The notes beneath the pieces are model-generated. The model had not been told where the DNA came from, did not search any database, and saw only the letters and a program-made list of their open reading frames with translations. A stretch of DNA of 64,000 nt from positions 9,383,547 through 9,447,546 of the forward strand of contig CM074193.1 in the NCBI GenBank assembly GCA_037179385.1, in the 5' to 3' direction. Shown here piece by piece: positions 9,926 through 24,900 of this stretch. The DNA is from Holothuria scabra (lineage: Eukaryota > Echinodermata > Holothuroidea > Aspidochirotida > Holothuriidae). The position numbers were made by a program, and so were the translations under genes. The first letter of the stretch is position 1. Each line of letters starts with the position of its first letter.

Positions 9926-12900
9926 CTAAAGGAAAAGAAATTTGAAATGTTTTTACTCAGCAAAAGGAACTTGGTGATAGTTTCTAGCAAAGATTTGGAG
10001 ATTCTGATACCTGTGAGCTAGTTAATATGAAAGCCAGTAAAATTGTAACATGATGCTTTTAGGCCCAGACACTACATGTGTTCGCCTCGAGTCTACTTAG
10101 ACTAAGAGTGTAACACTGTCTGTTGTTTGATCACTGATAAAAACAGAAACCCTGCAAACATGTACGCAAATTCCTGGACTGTGAGATCGAAGCAAGTTTA
10201 TGCACTGTGTTCACATGAAAGACAGTTTACTTACCAACCAGTGAGTCTTAGCTGAGTGATGGGAAGGGCAGATAAAGATCAAAGTAAAGGCAGACTGAAC
10301 TCTCTGCTTGAATCAGCCAGTTGACACATATTTTGCTTGACTATCATATTGGGCATGTTAGCAGCATGAACATGAAAATATATTTGAAAGTGTTAGACTG
10401 GTAGTAAAGATGAAGGCAGTGAGAAATCTAGCTCAGATTATGTGTAATATCTGCTATTTCAAGCCAGTCTAAAACAAGACCAAAAATGAAACACTTATGG
10501 TATAATGCAGAGGTCAATCAGATTAAATTCAGTTAGGAGTGTCCCTTGGGATCATATGGTCATTTAAGTTTTGTTTTCCCCTTCACTCTTTCTTACAAGA
10601 GTTTTTTATGGGAAGAATTTTGTACAAAGCAATTTCCAGCATCCTACACGAAGATGGCTGAACTTAACTGGTCAGTGGTCACACAAGAACGCACCCTTTC
10701 AAGGCTTAACTGATAGTCTAGTTGTGACCTGGATATCGTGGCGATGCCAAATATAACTGTCTGAAAAGTTTTATGACCATCAGCAACCACCATTATGGGA
10801 GGAGCATATTTGGTACATTAATTGCAACTTCCTATGCTCTGCTACAAATTTCACTGCTTTTTCTACAAAACCAGAGCATGCAATTAGTCTCAACACATGA
10901 ATGATGGTGTCCAACCTTTATGGTAAAAAAAATCTGTAGATAACTTGGAATGTTGTTAGCAAACAAACCAATACCTACAAATTTCACTGAATCATTTATA
11001 CACACAGACCATTATCCATGACACATTCCTTTCATTTATATACACACACACTGTTTGTTACCCACAATACATTTCACACAATCATTTATACATAAGGACT
11101 AACCCATATATACATTTCATCCAATCATTCACTCAAAACACACCGTTACCCACAATACACTTCATTCAATCATTTATATGGAAGGGCTTACCCATATATA
11201 CATTTCATGCAATCATTCACACATACACTCACACTGTTACCCACAATACATTTCATTCAATCATTCATACACAAAGACTGTTACCCACAACATATTTCAC
11301 TCAATCATTCATACATGCAGACTGTTACCGACAAAACACTTCATTTTCATTCAAACATTCATACATACCAGTAATAGGGAAGTCAACATATCGCTTTGTT
11401 TTGCCGTCAAAAAACTCTGTTCCCTTGACAACCACAAGATGTGCAGGAAAATTCACTCCCCAAGCAAGAGTACTTGTTGCAATCAGGACCTACAAAGACA
11501 AAACATCTACAGGATTCAACATTTTTAATTGCTACGATTTTGAGGATCTCATACCTAACCAGACATTCTCATTTGAATCATGGATATGTTATATCTGTCT
11601 TACGTTTACCCAATTTGAAGTAAATAAAACTTTGCTTATTTCTCTCATATTTGATAAGTACCTGAAGTTTTAAGTCACAAGTATTTTAGCTTTCCAACTA
11701 ATATCAAAGTAAGTGTGATATTATTATTTCCATCATCTATGACCTTTCAAACCATTAACCAACTCTTCATAAGTGATTTGATCTGAGATGTTGTGAGCAT
11801 TCATCTTATTATTCATGGTCACTGTTCTTTCATGTTACTGTGACACTAATCCATCCCTCTTTTATTATAAGTGTATTCATTGCTGAGAATTCAGACAGCT
11901 TTCCCCTGTTACCCCATGACTCTACTAATCAAAACATACATGATATGAGACAAAACACTGAGGTGTCTCACTGTTCTCCTCCAGTTCTAAGATGAACTAA
12001 TAATAAAATAGTTCATATAAATTGTGTGACTATCACAGCCAAACTTCCTCACTTTAAAGTGATGCTTGGCATGGAGATGCAGATGTGTTTATCAGAGCAT
12101 ACTCTAGGCCTAGTACATCTAACCGTAGTGGTTGTGAGGCACGACATGGGAGTTCCACCATGTACTTTTAATCAATAAAATCCCCCTCAGTCAAACCCCA
12201 ACGCCAGCAAGGAAGGGTGACTACCTTGTCGGGCCATAGGAGTCATCACTTTTACATTCGTGACCGAATTACCCGCACCAAATATTTAATTGACACTGGT
12301 GCTGACATAAGAGTATTGCCTGCATCCAAGTTTGGTAAAAGAGGGCCACCTACCTTTTCATTGCAGGCAGCTAACAAAACTCTAATCAAAACATACGGGC
12401 AGAAGTCATTCACTGTCCATCTAGGCCTAAGGCGAACTTTTAACTGGATTTTTACTTTAGCTGATGTTCCATGTGCAATTTTGGGTGCCGATTTCCTTAG
12501 CCATTACAATTTAGTGGTTAATGTAGGCCGTGGTAGATTAATAGACATCACTACTTCCCTTAAGGGGCACCATCTAAACGGCCATCTCCATCACCTACCT
12601 ACTCACTTGCATCAAGGAAACCAGTTTCGCCAGTTAACACATTGGAATTATTGGGACACTGGTGTCAAACATTTGGTGACTCACCATATCCTCTTTAAGG
12701 GCCCCTCTTGTGCTGCAAGGCCTAGGAGATTGGCACCGGACAAATTAAAAATTGCCAAACAGAAGTTGAGCACATGCTCCAACTCGGCATTTTTAGACCT
12801 GCACAAGACAATTGGGCCTCACCTTTGCACATGGTCCCTAAGAAAACTCGGTGATGGCGTCAATGTGGCAATTATAGGGCTGTTAATAGACTCACAGTAC

Positions 12901-15900
12901 TAGATAGGTACCTAATAACCCATATTCATGATTTTACAGCCAACTTAAGCAGTACTCCAATTTTTAGTAAAATCGATTTGGATAGGGCCTATCCTCAGAT
13001 ACCAGTCGAGCCTAGTGACGTTCCAAAAAAGGCGATTACAACACCGTTTGGGTGTTTTGAGTTCCAAGTCAGCGACGCCGGAAAGACATGGACAACTAAC
13101 TCCACTGAAGTTTCCAAATTTACTGTCCTTGATTACAACTGAACATTATTTACTGCACTTAGAATTAGCTACCAAAATCTCGGAGATATCTACAAGAAAT
13201 TATTCGTCTCACCAACACATCAGTCTGGTGAAGTCGGGCAGCATCTGGCAGCTCGACAATTATTACTTGGGACTGACGTGTTGTGTGCTGTGATAATACC
13301 AGTTCCACTACATCGCCAAGCACGAGGTCTGCATGGACATTGACGCCATTTTGTTGCGGCCCAAGGATCAGAGTTCTTCTTATGTGGAGGTGAGACCATT
13401 TTATTTCACATCTCTAAAATCTCTTTATAATGCTTACTCTCTCCTATTTCCCATTTTAAACAGTGCTGTTGGACATTTTAGTACGGTTTGGCAGTATGTG
13501 TAAAACTGATATTAAGAAACTACAATCTGTTATAAGAACTGCTGAGGGCATCATTGGTATGGGCCTGCCATCCCTTCATTCTCTGTACCAAGAATGGACG
13601 CATTTCAAACATTGTGAAAGATTTTTCTCATCCAGCTTTTGATTATTTTGAGTTACTGCCTTCTGGGAAAAGATTGATGTTTTATAGGCTCCAAGAGGTT
13701 GACTGACACTTTTTATCCTTCTGCTATTAACATATTTAATACCAATCATAGTCGTTGATTCATTTTATGTTTTAAGTTGACAACCTTCTGTTTTCATTGC
13801 CCATTGACCCCCTTTTAGGTCTTTAGTCATTGTTTTTTTGTTTGTTTCTGTTTTTTGAGATCTTGTTTGTTTCTGTTTTTTGAGATCTTGTTTTCAACCT
13901 ATTTCCATTGTATTTTTTAAGATTGGCTGAATAAATATCTATCTTATCTTACCTTACCTAATACTATTCGCTTTATGCATAGCACGCTCTTTGAGCTTGT
14001 GCACTTCGGTATTGGCAAGCAATGTACCGTGAATGGCTGGACTGCCGCAGGTTATGCCTGTGTCAGTCTTGTCATTCCGTCTTGAAATCTACTCTGAGCT
14101 GCACTGAGGAGACCTAACAAGGTTGAAACAGTACTGTCTGCAGATTGAGTATATATATTTATATATATATAAACATATTAAATCCAAGAGCAAAAAGAGG
14201 TCAAAAGAGGTAAACAGAGAAAGGGGAAAGAGGATGTATGGAATATACATTTACTGTTTATTAACAAATTTGGGCCAAAATTACATTGCTCCAGCAATAG
14301 CGGAGCTGAATTCAGCCCCTGGCCTACGCATTACCGTACTGTACTTATAGCTCCCAGGACACAGACCCCCTACACTTGTCCCTCAACCAGGGGCACATCA
14401 ATTTGTAGTGTTTGCTTCATAATGACTCAGCCCTTGGTTTGGGAGACCTTGTCATGGGGATCTGGTCCGGCTTTGGTTGTGTGGAGCCCTTTATTAATTT
14501 ACATCACATTACCTTGATATCATTTTCAAATATCAATACTAGGATCTACTGAGTCCATGGAAACTAAGCTTTGATGAGCTTTGGTAGGATGATGCCAAGG
14601 GGTATTATGAAACCTTCATAATACCTCACACTCACTGCAGCTTTGTTCAAACTCATTCAGAACAAGCACAACTCCTTCCAAGAAAGAATACATGCCTCCT
14701 TTGGAAAACACCAGGAAAAGTGTTTAAACAAGAGGGGATATTTCAAACAACACTGCCTGGGACACATACACTAAAATGAACTACAGCCATTTGGATAAAC
14801 TTGTGGAGCTTTACTTGTTATCAGAGCTCTAACACATCCACATCAATGTAAGTCTGTGTTGCTCAATCCTAAGGTAAAGTTTCAAAAGGAAAAGAAGCTA
14901 GACCGATGAAAAACCGTCATTTTGGATTTCAGTGACTCCAGCTAAGACATCATACCTACCAAAAGCAAGAAATGTAACCTATGCATTTCAAATAAAATTT
15001 TCAGCCTCTGCAGGATCATTTGGCAAAGATAGGACTTCACAGGCTTTTTGGTTGATTTGAACAAAGGGTAAAAATGCATCCAACAAGTTGGCCTGAAAAC
15101 ACAAAACTGAATCTTGGTTTGCTTTTTTAATATATCGGCAACCACACCCATTCAATGCCTCCCCCTATTCTCAGAGAGTGGCAAAGAGTACTGTCCAAAG
15201 CTTCAAGGAAACTTGTTAGGCTGACCATAGCAGCATTACACAGCGATTTCCTTGAAGGAAGATATTGCAAAAGAATGACCATGCTTTCATTTACAGCATC
15301 AAAGACAGCAAGGAGAAACAAAAGGAATCCGTACTATTCCTGAAGCTGGTTGACAGCCAGCAATGCAGACTATAAAGGCAAAGTCAGGGACCACCATACC
15401 CAAGAAGAGGAATGCACCACGCCAAATGGCTCTTTTAGGGCCACCAAATACATCATGAAGAACAGCTTCTTTCTCTGTGCAATATGCTTAAATTATACAA
15501 AACCTATCAACTTATACCCTACTGGAGAGAGAAATCTTACTACTGGATACACTGGGAAATGACAAAATAATGCAAATCCTTGGAACATTTCAAAAATGCT
15601 GCCTGCAATATCACACTAGAAGAACTATCATGCAACTTTCCAATCAGATGTTCATCACTGGAAGTGAATGCCTTTTTCTAGACTGACATTTCCACTTGCT
15701 AGATTTCAGCTGACTCTCTGTTACTGTGCTAAAGGGTATGAAACCCGAAACAGGAGATTATAATTTTTTTCAACTCTATATTGCACTGTGTATTACCATA
15801 CATTTATTTCGACTATGCTTATCCCCAGTGCATTGCAGTGTTATAGTCTTTATACATATATCATCTTCTCTGTATTTAAAAATCAATTTCTTCCATCACA

Positions 15901-18900
15901 TGCAGGGAGGAAAAGCAAATCACATTAGACAGAGCAAGAACAATATCAAGGCTTCTTCTTTTTAAAAGAAAAGCTGTTTGAACTTGTCACTTATCGTCTT
16001 CAAGCTCCTTGATCATTCAAGAGTGGGTTATAGGTTTACACATTGTTGAAATAAACAAGAGGTGTTTTGAGTCTTTCCAAGTGCTTGACTTTATTACACT
16101 GTAATTGATCAATGTGATGAAGATGACTCCATCTTTTAGCTTGGATAATATATCTATCACAATGGACTCATCCAAGTGCTCTGAGCAAGCCCTGGACCCT
16201 TCAAGAGGTGTCTGGCTCCCAGCAAGAACTTGGTGCCTTTAATGGGAACTCTACTCTTGTGAAGTGCCACGATTACTCAGAAAAAACAACTGTATGAAGC
16301 CATAAAATTAGACATCCTCAACTAAGGGAAAAGTGTTTGGTAGACAAAGATCTGTGGCCTAAGTTTGGACACCCAGACAAACTACACAGAGGTGACCTTG
16401 TTAACTTGAAAATGGACACAGCTTGGGCCAAAAGAAACTTTTCCTTGTAATTCTTTAGCAGGACTTTATAGTTGGACTTGTGAAACAAATTTTGCAGAAC
16501 AGGACTGCCTAACACTTAAATTTGGCACAGGCTTACATTCATTACCTTGCAAACTTGTTGGCTTGCTTGTTCCCCACAATCAAAAGGTCACTTTATCGTA
16601 GGCAAATGTCACGCCTTCACTCAAGTGGACGAAATGTCAAAGTTGGTGTGCAACATGAAATTTAGGCCTAACAGTCAACTAGGCCTAGGCTAGTTCTCAT
16701 ACAACAAATCTGTGAACGGAATAGCATAGCCCAGGTCTAGCAAAGTAACACAGGCTCAATGCATTACGTGAACGAATTTATGATTTTCCATCGCAGTGAA
16801 CATTACAGTGAAGCCACAATCACGTAATCATGTGAGTGATGGATCAACAGTACAAGCTTTTGCAAGATGAAAACCCATGTGCTTTAACCCTTGAAGGGAT
16901 CTTGTTCAGAAATTCAAGATCTAATACTATCAAGGGTGGCATCGTTTGGCTAAGAAGAGCTGTTCATACTTGCAATGACGACGCAGCTAACAAAACTTTC
17001 ACAAAGATCCCCCCCCCGACACACAATGCACCTAAAGTTTACTTTATTCCAACCTGTACGTATACTCTTATGTTAGCAAATACTTACCTATTTCCCAGAT
17101 CACCTCAACAAGGCCATATTTTAAACAGCCTCCAGACATGGAGAGCTGAGGATAGGGATTCCCAAGCCCAAAAAGGATTCCACCTTTAATACCAATACAA
17201 TACAGTGCTTCCAGCAAGATGTAGGGCTAAGCCTACCCAATTCAATGATTCTACCAATAGTAATATGATTGAAAACCAGGCTAGTTAAAACAGCAATGTC
17301 CTAAATTATATTAAACGCAGAACACCCAAGCATAAGTCTTCATAGCTTTTTTCCCCATCAACCATACCCAGACTGGACTAAATTAACAAAGTAGGTGGTC
17401 AACTTGCATACCTTGGACACCTAAATCAATGTGTGTTCACAAGTCAAATCACAACCAATTCACATTCCACTGTCCAACCTACCTGAATCTTTTGATTCAC
17501 AAACAGCTCTTCAGTAGTCCTTCTGTCTCTTTCATGTAAACCAGCATGATGAATGCCAATGCCAAAGGCCAAGGTTAGTTTAAGATTGGTATCCTTGACT
17601 GTGTCAATTATATGATCCATCTGGGAAAAAGAAAACAGTACCCAACCATGAAAAGGGGCTCTTTAACAAAATGAAGTCTTCCAGTGCTGAGTACTTTGTA
17701 CTGATTACATTATAGAAGGAGGCATGATTCTTATGTGCTAGCCATATACCACCCAGTTTCCAACCAATTGGTCGGGTCAGTCATCTTTTTTCCTGTTAGG
17801 GTTCTCCGGCTTGTTTTCTCTCCTAAATTGCTTATGCTGAAGCACCAAGCACAATGGCAGTAGTTCTATTTTTAGTCTTTGGTATGACCCAGTGAAGAGT
17901 GAAACTACAAGCTTTTAAATGTTGTTTGCGTACAATTCTACGACCTTCAGTACATTAACATACAACCATCCATGATACATAAAGGAATTGGAACAGTTAT
18001 CTGATGGCCTATACCTATGGCTGACTATCTATACACGAATCCTCACAGCAAGTGATGGTCTGATTTCAGTCGGCCATAACTGGGGTCTGTCACCTATAAA
18101 TCTTTCAATTTCTTTGCTTACCTCTATCATGGATGGTTGTACACTAATTTGTATCTTAAATTCTCCAATTTCACTAAATTCACTAAATTCATTTAAACAA
18201 TAAATAAAGATGATTTAAGGCTGATGGACCCCACTAATGGAGGCCTACAGTCACTAAAAACAAGCGCTAATCGGATTTGTCTATATCTGACACTGGCTCT
18301 TGTTTAAAGGCATCTATAATACAGGACATATTTGCAATATAAAAGTCCCTTACCTCCTAGTTACATATGTATTTCCCTTATTGCCTAACAATACCCATCT
18401 GGCAGACACTTAGCACAGGTAGCGCCCTAGTCGCATAGGTGAGCTAGAACAACCTTCTATGGAAAACTTTGAAAAAGTGAACAGCTCAATGAAAAAGAAA
18501 AACCACCAAAAGAGGGCAACAAATCAAATGCATACTGGGGTCATGTATGTCGCAAGAAAACTATTGATCTTCTTTGCATCTCTTCATTCATAATGTTGTA
18601 TTACAGATTGATAAGATCAATTCACAATGAATAAGAAATTATTTTAACATACTATACAATCAGTTTATAATGAATAACAACTTTTTTTAACTTTAAGTAT
18701 GGTACATGGTTACTGACCTCAGAGTCACTCATATGCAGCCACATCTTAGGGTTGTCTTCAGCTGCTAGGAATGCAATCAGGTCAAGAGCTGTCAGTCTGG
18801 TCTGTCTTCTTGAAGATACAAAGATAAGTACAGGCTTCTCAGGAGAATGAACCTTGATTGCTGGAAATAAAACAGGATTTATCAGATGGTAATACATGGG

Positions 18901-21900
18901 TTTGTTAGCTACAGGTTTTAATGACACAAACAAGAATCAACTGAAGTACATGTTTACAGATATCAAGTTCATATATGGTACAAAGTCCTGCCATTTAGTC
19001 TAACCTCTTACCAGAGGGGAATACCATGGGCATATTCTACAACCCATCGAGCCACAGGGGGCTGATCCATGGGAAGATTATAACGTATTATAAATTTTCA
19101 ATAGATCTTTCTCTAACTGTTTGTACCAAAGTCTCTTTCCATGTCACAAGCAGAATGTTGCAAAGAGAAGACAATGTTATCCAAAGACTAAATTTAGAAC
19201 AGGTTTCACCTTTTGTAGAAATGTTCGAACAATCACAGAGAAAGTGTCATTGACACAAAAATCTAGTCACTACAGAGGAGAGTATGACTCAAAGAATTCA
19301 CATCATATTGCATAGTTACTTTGCTTGATAATTTATTGTTTGGACCATTCATGTGCAAGGGCTTTAAGGGAATTAATATTATCTCCATAGGTTTCCAAGG
19401 GTAATATATGCAGCACTAAATTTTATACAATTTATAAAAAGATACCCTAGTGATAACAGCAAGTTGGACTTCAGCCATTCCTTCCGTAGTAATTTGCCAG
19501 TATTGCAAGTTGCTTCTTACACCCTGTGGAACTAGCGGACTAGAGTTGTCCACATGCACTGTATGATCACTGATTTAAGACTAAGTGGAGTCAACTTCAG
19601 TTGGGACATGTTGGTCTTCCCTACTGAAGTCAGTGTGACTTAAAACTGGTCATGCAACTGGGAATGGCAGTCACCCCTTAGGCTGTTTCAAATTTTCCAT
19701 ACACTTCCTTGTGGAAGTGACCAAGCTATTTCAACCAGGAAATCTTTTGTGAGTACAAACATTTCCTGGTTGAGATGACCAAGATATCATTGTCATTTTT
19801 AACCAGGAAATGTACGTTTCCAGCGCAGGCATTTGTGATATGGCCCCAAAGGGTGGGGACTTTTTTCTCGGGTAATATATTCTTCATATTTTATTTTCAA
19901 TAATTATTTATAAAATTGTCATAATTACTATTTCTTTTTTATGTAACATTATTCTCATTAGATAAGAAGAGAGCAGCCACCTCTGATGTAATTGGGGACG
20001 TGAGGGAGGTCCTTTTTGAGGATAACAACGTATGCTTGACCAACTTAGAGCTGCAGTCCCAGCAAAGGCCTACACATATAGTAGAGATGGAAGCAATTAT
20101 GAAGAGAAGGAGAAACTTATGGAAGAGGGAGATAAAAATATGAAAAAAAGGAGGAAATGTTGAAAGAGAGAGCTTCAAGGGAAGCAGAGATTTAGGATTG
20201 AGACTGACAGCTTGAGAGAAGGATAAGAGAGGCTAGAACAATCATGGGAAGGATGGACGAAAAAGAAGATGCCATGTTTAACATGATTGAGTGGGTCGTT
20301 GTTGTAATTCAGCGACAGGCTTCTGCTGCAACACCGCCTCCTGCAGCTCCATTCCGGTGGGTAACAAACATTACTCCACCATCTCCTCAACAGATGGCCA
20401 TTGAAATGAAATGTTGTCCTTTGGCAAAACCAAATGAAAACAATCAGGTGTTGATGGGGGACAATGACCAAATTGAGGTTACGTAATAAAAGTGAATAGA
20501 GTTTGGCCACAATTGGCACTGTCAAAAATGCAGGCACTGATGTGACTGAACAAAAGCCAAATTGTTACTTCCTGTTGAAGTCAACAGGAACCTAAAATGT
20601 AAATATTTATAAAACAAATAAATATGATCAACCGGATGTTTAATTGTTCACGCATTGGCACTGTAATTACAGGCACTAGTGATAACAGGAAGATTCATAA
20701 ATAGGCTACAAACGGATAAATAAACAAAGGCCCATATTCATATAATTATAAGTAATTTGAATGTTGCATTCTTTGCAGAATTAAATGCAATTTTTAGCAT
20801 TTATTTCGCAGTAATCTAGCATTTTCCGCCAATGTCCTCAATCCAGGAAATTCCTTGTTCGTTTGCTGGATAATAGGTCCAAACTCTTCCAGTTCTAACA
20901 GCGCTTTTTTTCTGTGGACATTTCCAAAATAATTGTAGTTTTTCAGTTCATCCCCCAGATAAAAAAGTTCAAAAGTTCTAACCGCAAAATCGAACCCATC
21001 CTTGGACTTTTCTGAGACCTTGATGTAAATTCCATAGGGTAGTTCAATTTGGTCCTCATCTCCGATTAACACCTGATCTTTCTCATTTGGTTTTGCCAAA
21101 GGACAATAAAGGAGTAATGTTTGTTACACACTGGAATGGGACTGCAGGAGGCGGTGTCATGGGAGGCCCTCCAGAAGCCTGTTGTTGAATTACATCAACG
21201 ACCCCCGCAATCATGTTAAACATGGCATCTACTCTTTCCTCCATCCTTCCCAGTGTTAAATGCAATTTTGCAGCATTTGTTATTTAATTTATTTCACAGT
21301 AATCTATCCTTTTCTGCCGACACCCTCAATCCAGGAAATTCCTTGTTCATTTGCTGGATAATAGGGCCAAACTCTTCCAATTCTAACAGCGCTCTTCTTC
21401 CTTGGACATTTCCAAAATAATTGTAGTTTTTCAGTTCATCACCCACATAAAAAGTGTTCAAAAGGTCCAACTGCAAAATCGAACCCATCCTTGGACTTTT
21501 CATAGACTTTTATGTAAATTCCATAGGGTAGTTCAATTTGGTCCTCGTCTCCGATCAACACCTAATTGTTCTCATTTGGTTTTGCCAAAGGACAATAAAG
21601 GAGTAATGTTTGTTACACACTGGAATGGGACTGCAGGAGGCGGTGTCATGGGAGGTACTCTAGAAGCCTGTCATTGAATTTCATCAATGACCCCCGCAAT
21701 CATGTTAAACTTGGCATCTACTTTTTCCTCCATCCTTCCCAGTGTTAAATGCAATTTGGCAGCATTTATGAAATTTATTTCGCAGTAATCTTATCCTTTT
21801 CCTTCAATGCCCTCAGTCCAGGAAATTCCTTGTTCATTTGGTGGATAATAGGTCCAAACTCTTCCAATTCTAACAGCGCTCTTTTTCCTTCAACATTTCC

Positions 21901-24900
21901 AAAATAATTGTAATTTTTCAGTTCATCACCCGCATAAAAGTGTTCAAAAGGTCTAACTGCAAAATCAAACCATCCTTGGACTTTTCGTAGGCTTTAATGT
22001 AAATTCGATAGGGTAGTCTGAAATGGTCCTTGTCTCTGATCAACACCTGGTTGTTTTCATTTGGTTTTGCCAAAGACTGCAAAATCGGACCCATTCACTT
22101 TGATTACGTAACCCCCTATTCCATTCGACACACTGGTTCACTTCCTAGTTACTGCCTCAAATCCTAGTTACTTTAATATTTACCAGAATTTTGATTAAAC
22201 GGAACACCGTATGCGGTTAAATTCAACCCCCCAGTTTTAAAAGTGTATTGAGGTAGGGCTCCAAAAACTTTACTTTTAACATGCATTATGAGTTCTTTTT
22301 ATAGTTTCTAGTTTGTGAAGACGAAAGATTGCTTAACTGGATTGGGTGGCATTTCAGACAACTGTTTACTTTTCAAAAGGGACTTAGGTTTTAATGATGT
22401 ATGCATCATTCTTCAAAGTTGCCTTCATTCTGTGGTAGGTGCCCTTCCTTCCTTCTGTCCAATTCTGTGTCTTCGCAGAGAGGTGGGATCAAGGACACAA
22501 ATGTGGACCAAGCTGCCTCTGCTAGTCATATTTCGTCTAATCCAGTGGTACTTTCTGACGCCAAGCCAGAACATACACCTTTCACCGTAGTGCAAGTTTT
22601 GAACCTACACTTTTGCTGGTTCTCAAATTTTTCTACCATGGGCTCTTTTTAAAGTTTTCTTGTTCATCTGAAAACTAACTGACCATGAGAACATACTGTA
22701 CCGATGGAGACATGTTATGCTAGCTTATATATTTGACTGGCAAAATAAACATTTTTCTGTGGCTATGTTTGTCCTTTGATACAGGACCGTGGAGACAGGG
22801 GAGCCCCCTGTTTTTCAGGCATTTTTGACCGCCTATTATGTTGTTGAACATGTTGGGTCGCTTGGTGCTTAGTCTTCCCCTCACTTCACCCCCTACCCCA
22901 CTTAAAAAGTCTCTCGGCTGCCCTATGATAGAATTACTTTGTGGGAAAAGCAGCACAATTATGTGGCTAATTTCGGAATCCATTAACTTTTAAATTGTAG
23001 TTTTAAACATTAAAGACATGGTAATGGGTGTAGCCAACTTTCTATGGAATAGGTATTTTCCCTTTTTCCCAGCAAATCAAGTTGTCTCCGATTTCGTCAG
23101 AACAGCATCCTTCATTATGACAGACTTTGAACACACTGTTACACTTGTTTAAAGTCTACTTGAGGCACCGTCTATGTTGACCTACTCTCTGAATGTAAAC
23201 GAGTTGATTTACTCACTCCCTAATAGAGTGAAAACTGAGTTCACTACATTCGGGTTTAAGGCTTTCTTCACTCCATGAAACCAAGTGAAAATTCACTCGT
23301 TCAAGAGTGAAACTTTGCTTTGTGTAAGGTTGAAGTTCACTGATGTCTGTTTTGTATACAGTAGTTATGTGTTATGTTGCATATTTAAATAAGTGGGTCT
23401 AAGTTCTGTTATGCTCTGTGATACATTGCTACTCCTTCGGTGGTCCTGGTACTGTTGTGTATATTTAGATATCCTCGAGGGAGCCGAGGAGCTCGTAGAA
23501 AAAGTGACTGCTCACACCCCGTCTACACCCTACCCATGTCACTCAGCAGTGCTTCCATGGTTATTGTTTCTTGACCACATTTTTTTCACACCTCAAAACC
23601 CACAAAGCAGAACAATACAAACTCTTCCTTTGATACCTTTCTCTTACTGCCAAATCCGCAAAAGCTAAGCAGATTAGTGAACAATAGTTCAAAGTTAATG
23701 AGCATGCAATTGAATATGTTTTCATGAAAATAAATGGTAGAACGATCATAATCGTATGGGTTGCATCTGAATGAAATGGAACTAGTCAGAACGATTACTT
23801 TGGACGTGATCCCTCAATTTGTTGTTTGGACCATTCATGTGCAAGGGCTTTAATGGAATAAATATTATCTCCATAGGTTTCCAAGTGTAATGTATGCAGC
23901 AACTTTGAAAGCTTATTTAATTTTAACTAATTTTTATACATTTTATAAAATTTACAAAAAGATTATTTAGTCATAATAGAAACTTACTTCAGCCATTCCT
24001 TCAATAGTAAGTTGCCAGTACTAGCCAATGGTTTTTATACCCTGTGGAACTATGGGACTGGAGTTAATCATGTCGAGTTGTCCACATGCTCTGTATGGTC
24101 ACTGATGATCTTCAAGTAAGTCTTATGATTACAGAAGTGATGCCACAGCTCAATTTTAGTGTAAAGATCTCCTTCCCAACTCTATAAACCTAAGCTATGT
24201 TTTTATAGAGACCTCCCAGAGACTTCCCAGTTAAGGATTATTGATGAATCATCTGATGTTCATTGTGGTTTAGAACTACTGAGCAAGCCACAAAATAATT
24301 GATCGCCGCTTTTCACAAAACCCTGAAATGGGTGATAACAATTACAAAACCACAAATGAGAAATTTACCTTGAAATGTTGGTTTGTTCATAGTAGCCATA
24401 CGAGGACAATAATGCTTGCCAGGGAAGCCTGAGATGTGAACATCAAGTGGAACAGGTCGTACCTGGGGTCTGAAATTGAAGAGACCCACCTACAAATAAC
24501 AAAACAAATACAATGTTAAATGATAACTGTCATTTCATGCTTGGAAAACTGTTTCTTAATGGCAGTCTCACACCAAACTACTAGTTTTGTAGTAGAATAC
24601 AGAAATACAGAGTACTGCAGATCATATTACACAGCATGTACTGTAATGAGAGGTTTTAAAAATTCACATTGCCGTCTTGTAGAGTCACCTTGAAGCAATT
24701 AACTGAAATTGTGTCTGAATGAGGATGAGTTTTAGACAGTTATGGGAGGAGCTTAAGTAAGAAGGTTTGGGGAATTAGAACTGTATGGGGTGAGAGGTTA
24801 ATTAGTTGCATAAGATTTAAGAACACACCAACACGAATGTGATAAATAGTGTCATACTGTTCAAATGCTGTTCAAGTCCTCCCATTTAGTCACCTCTTAT

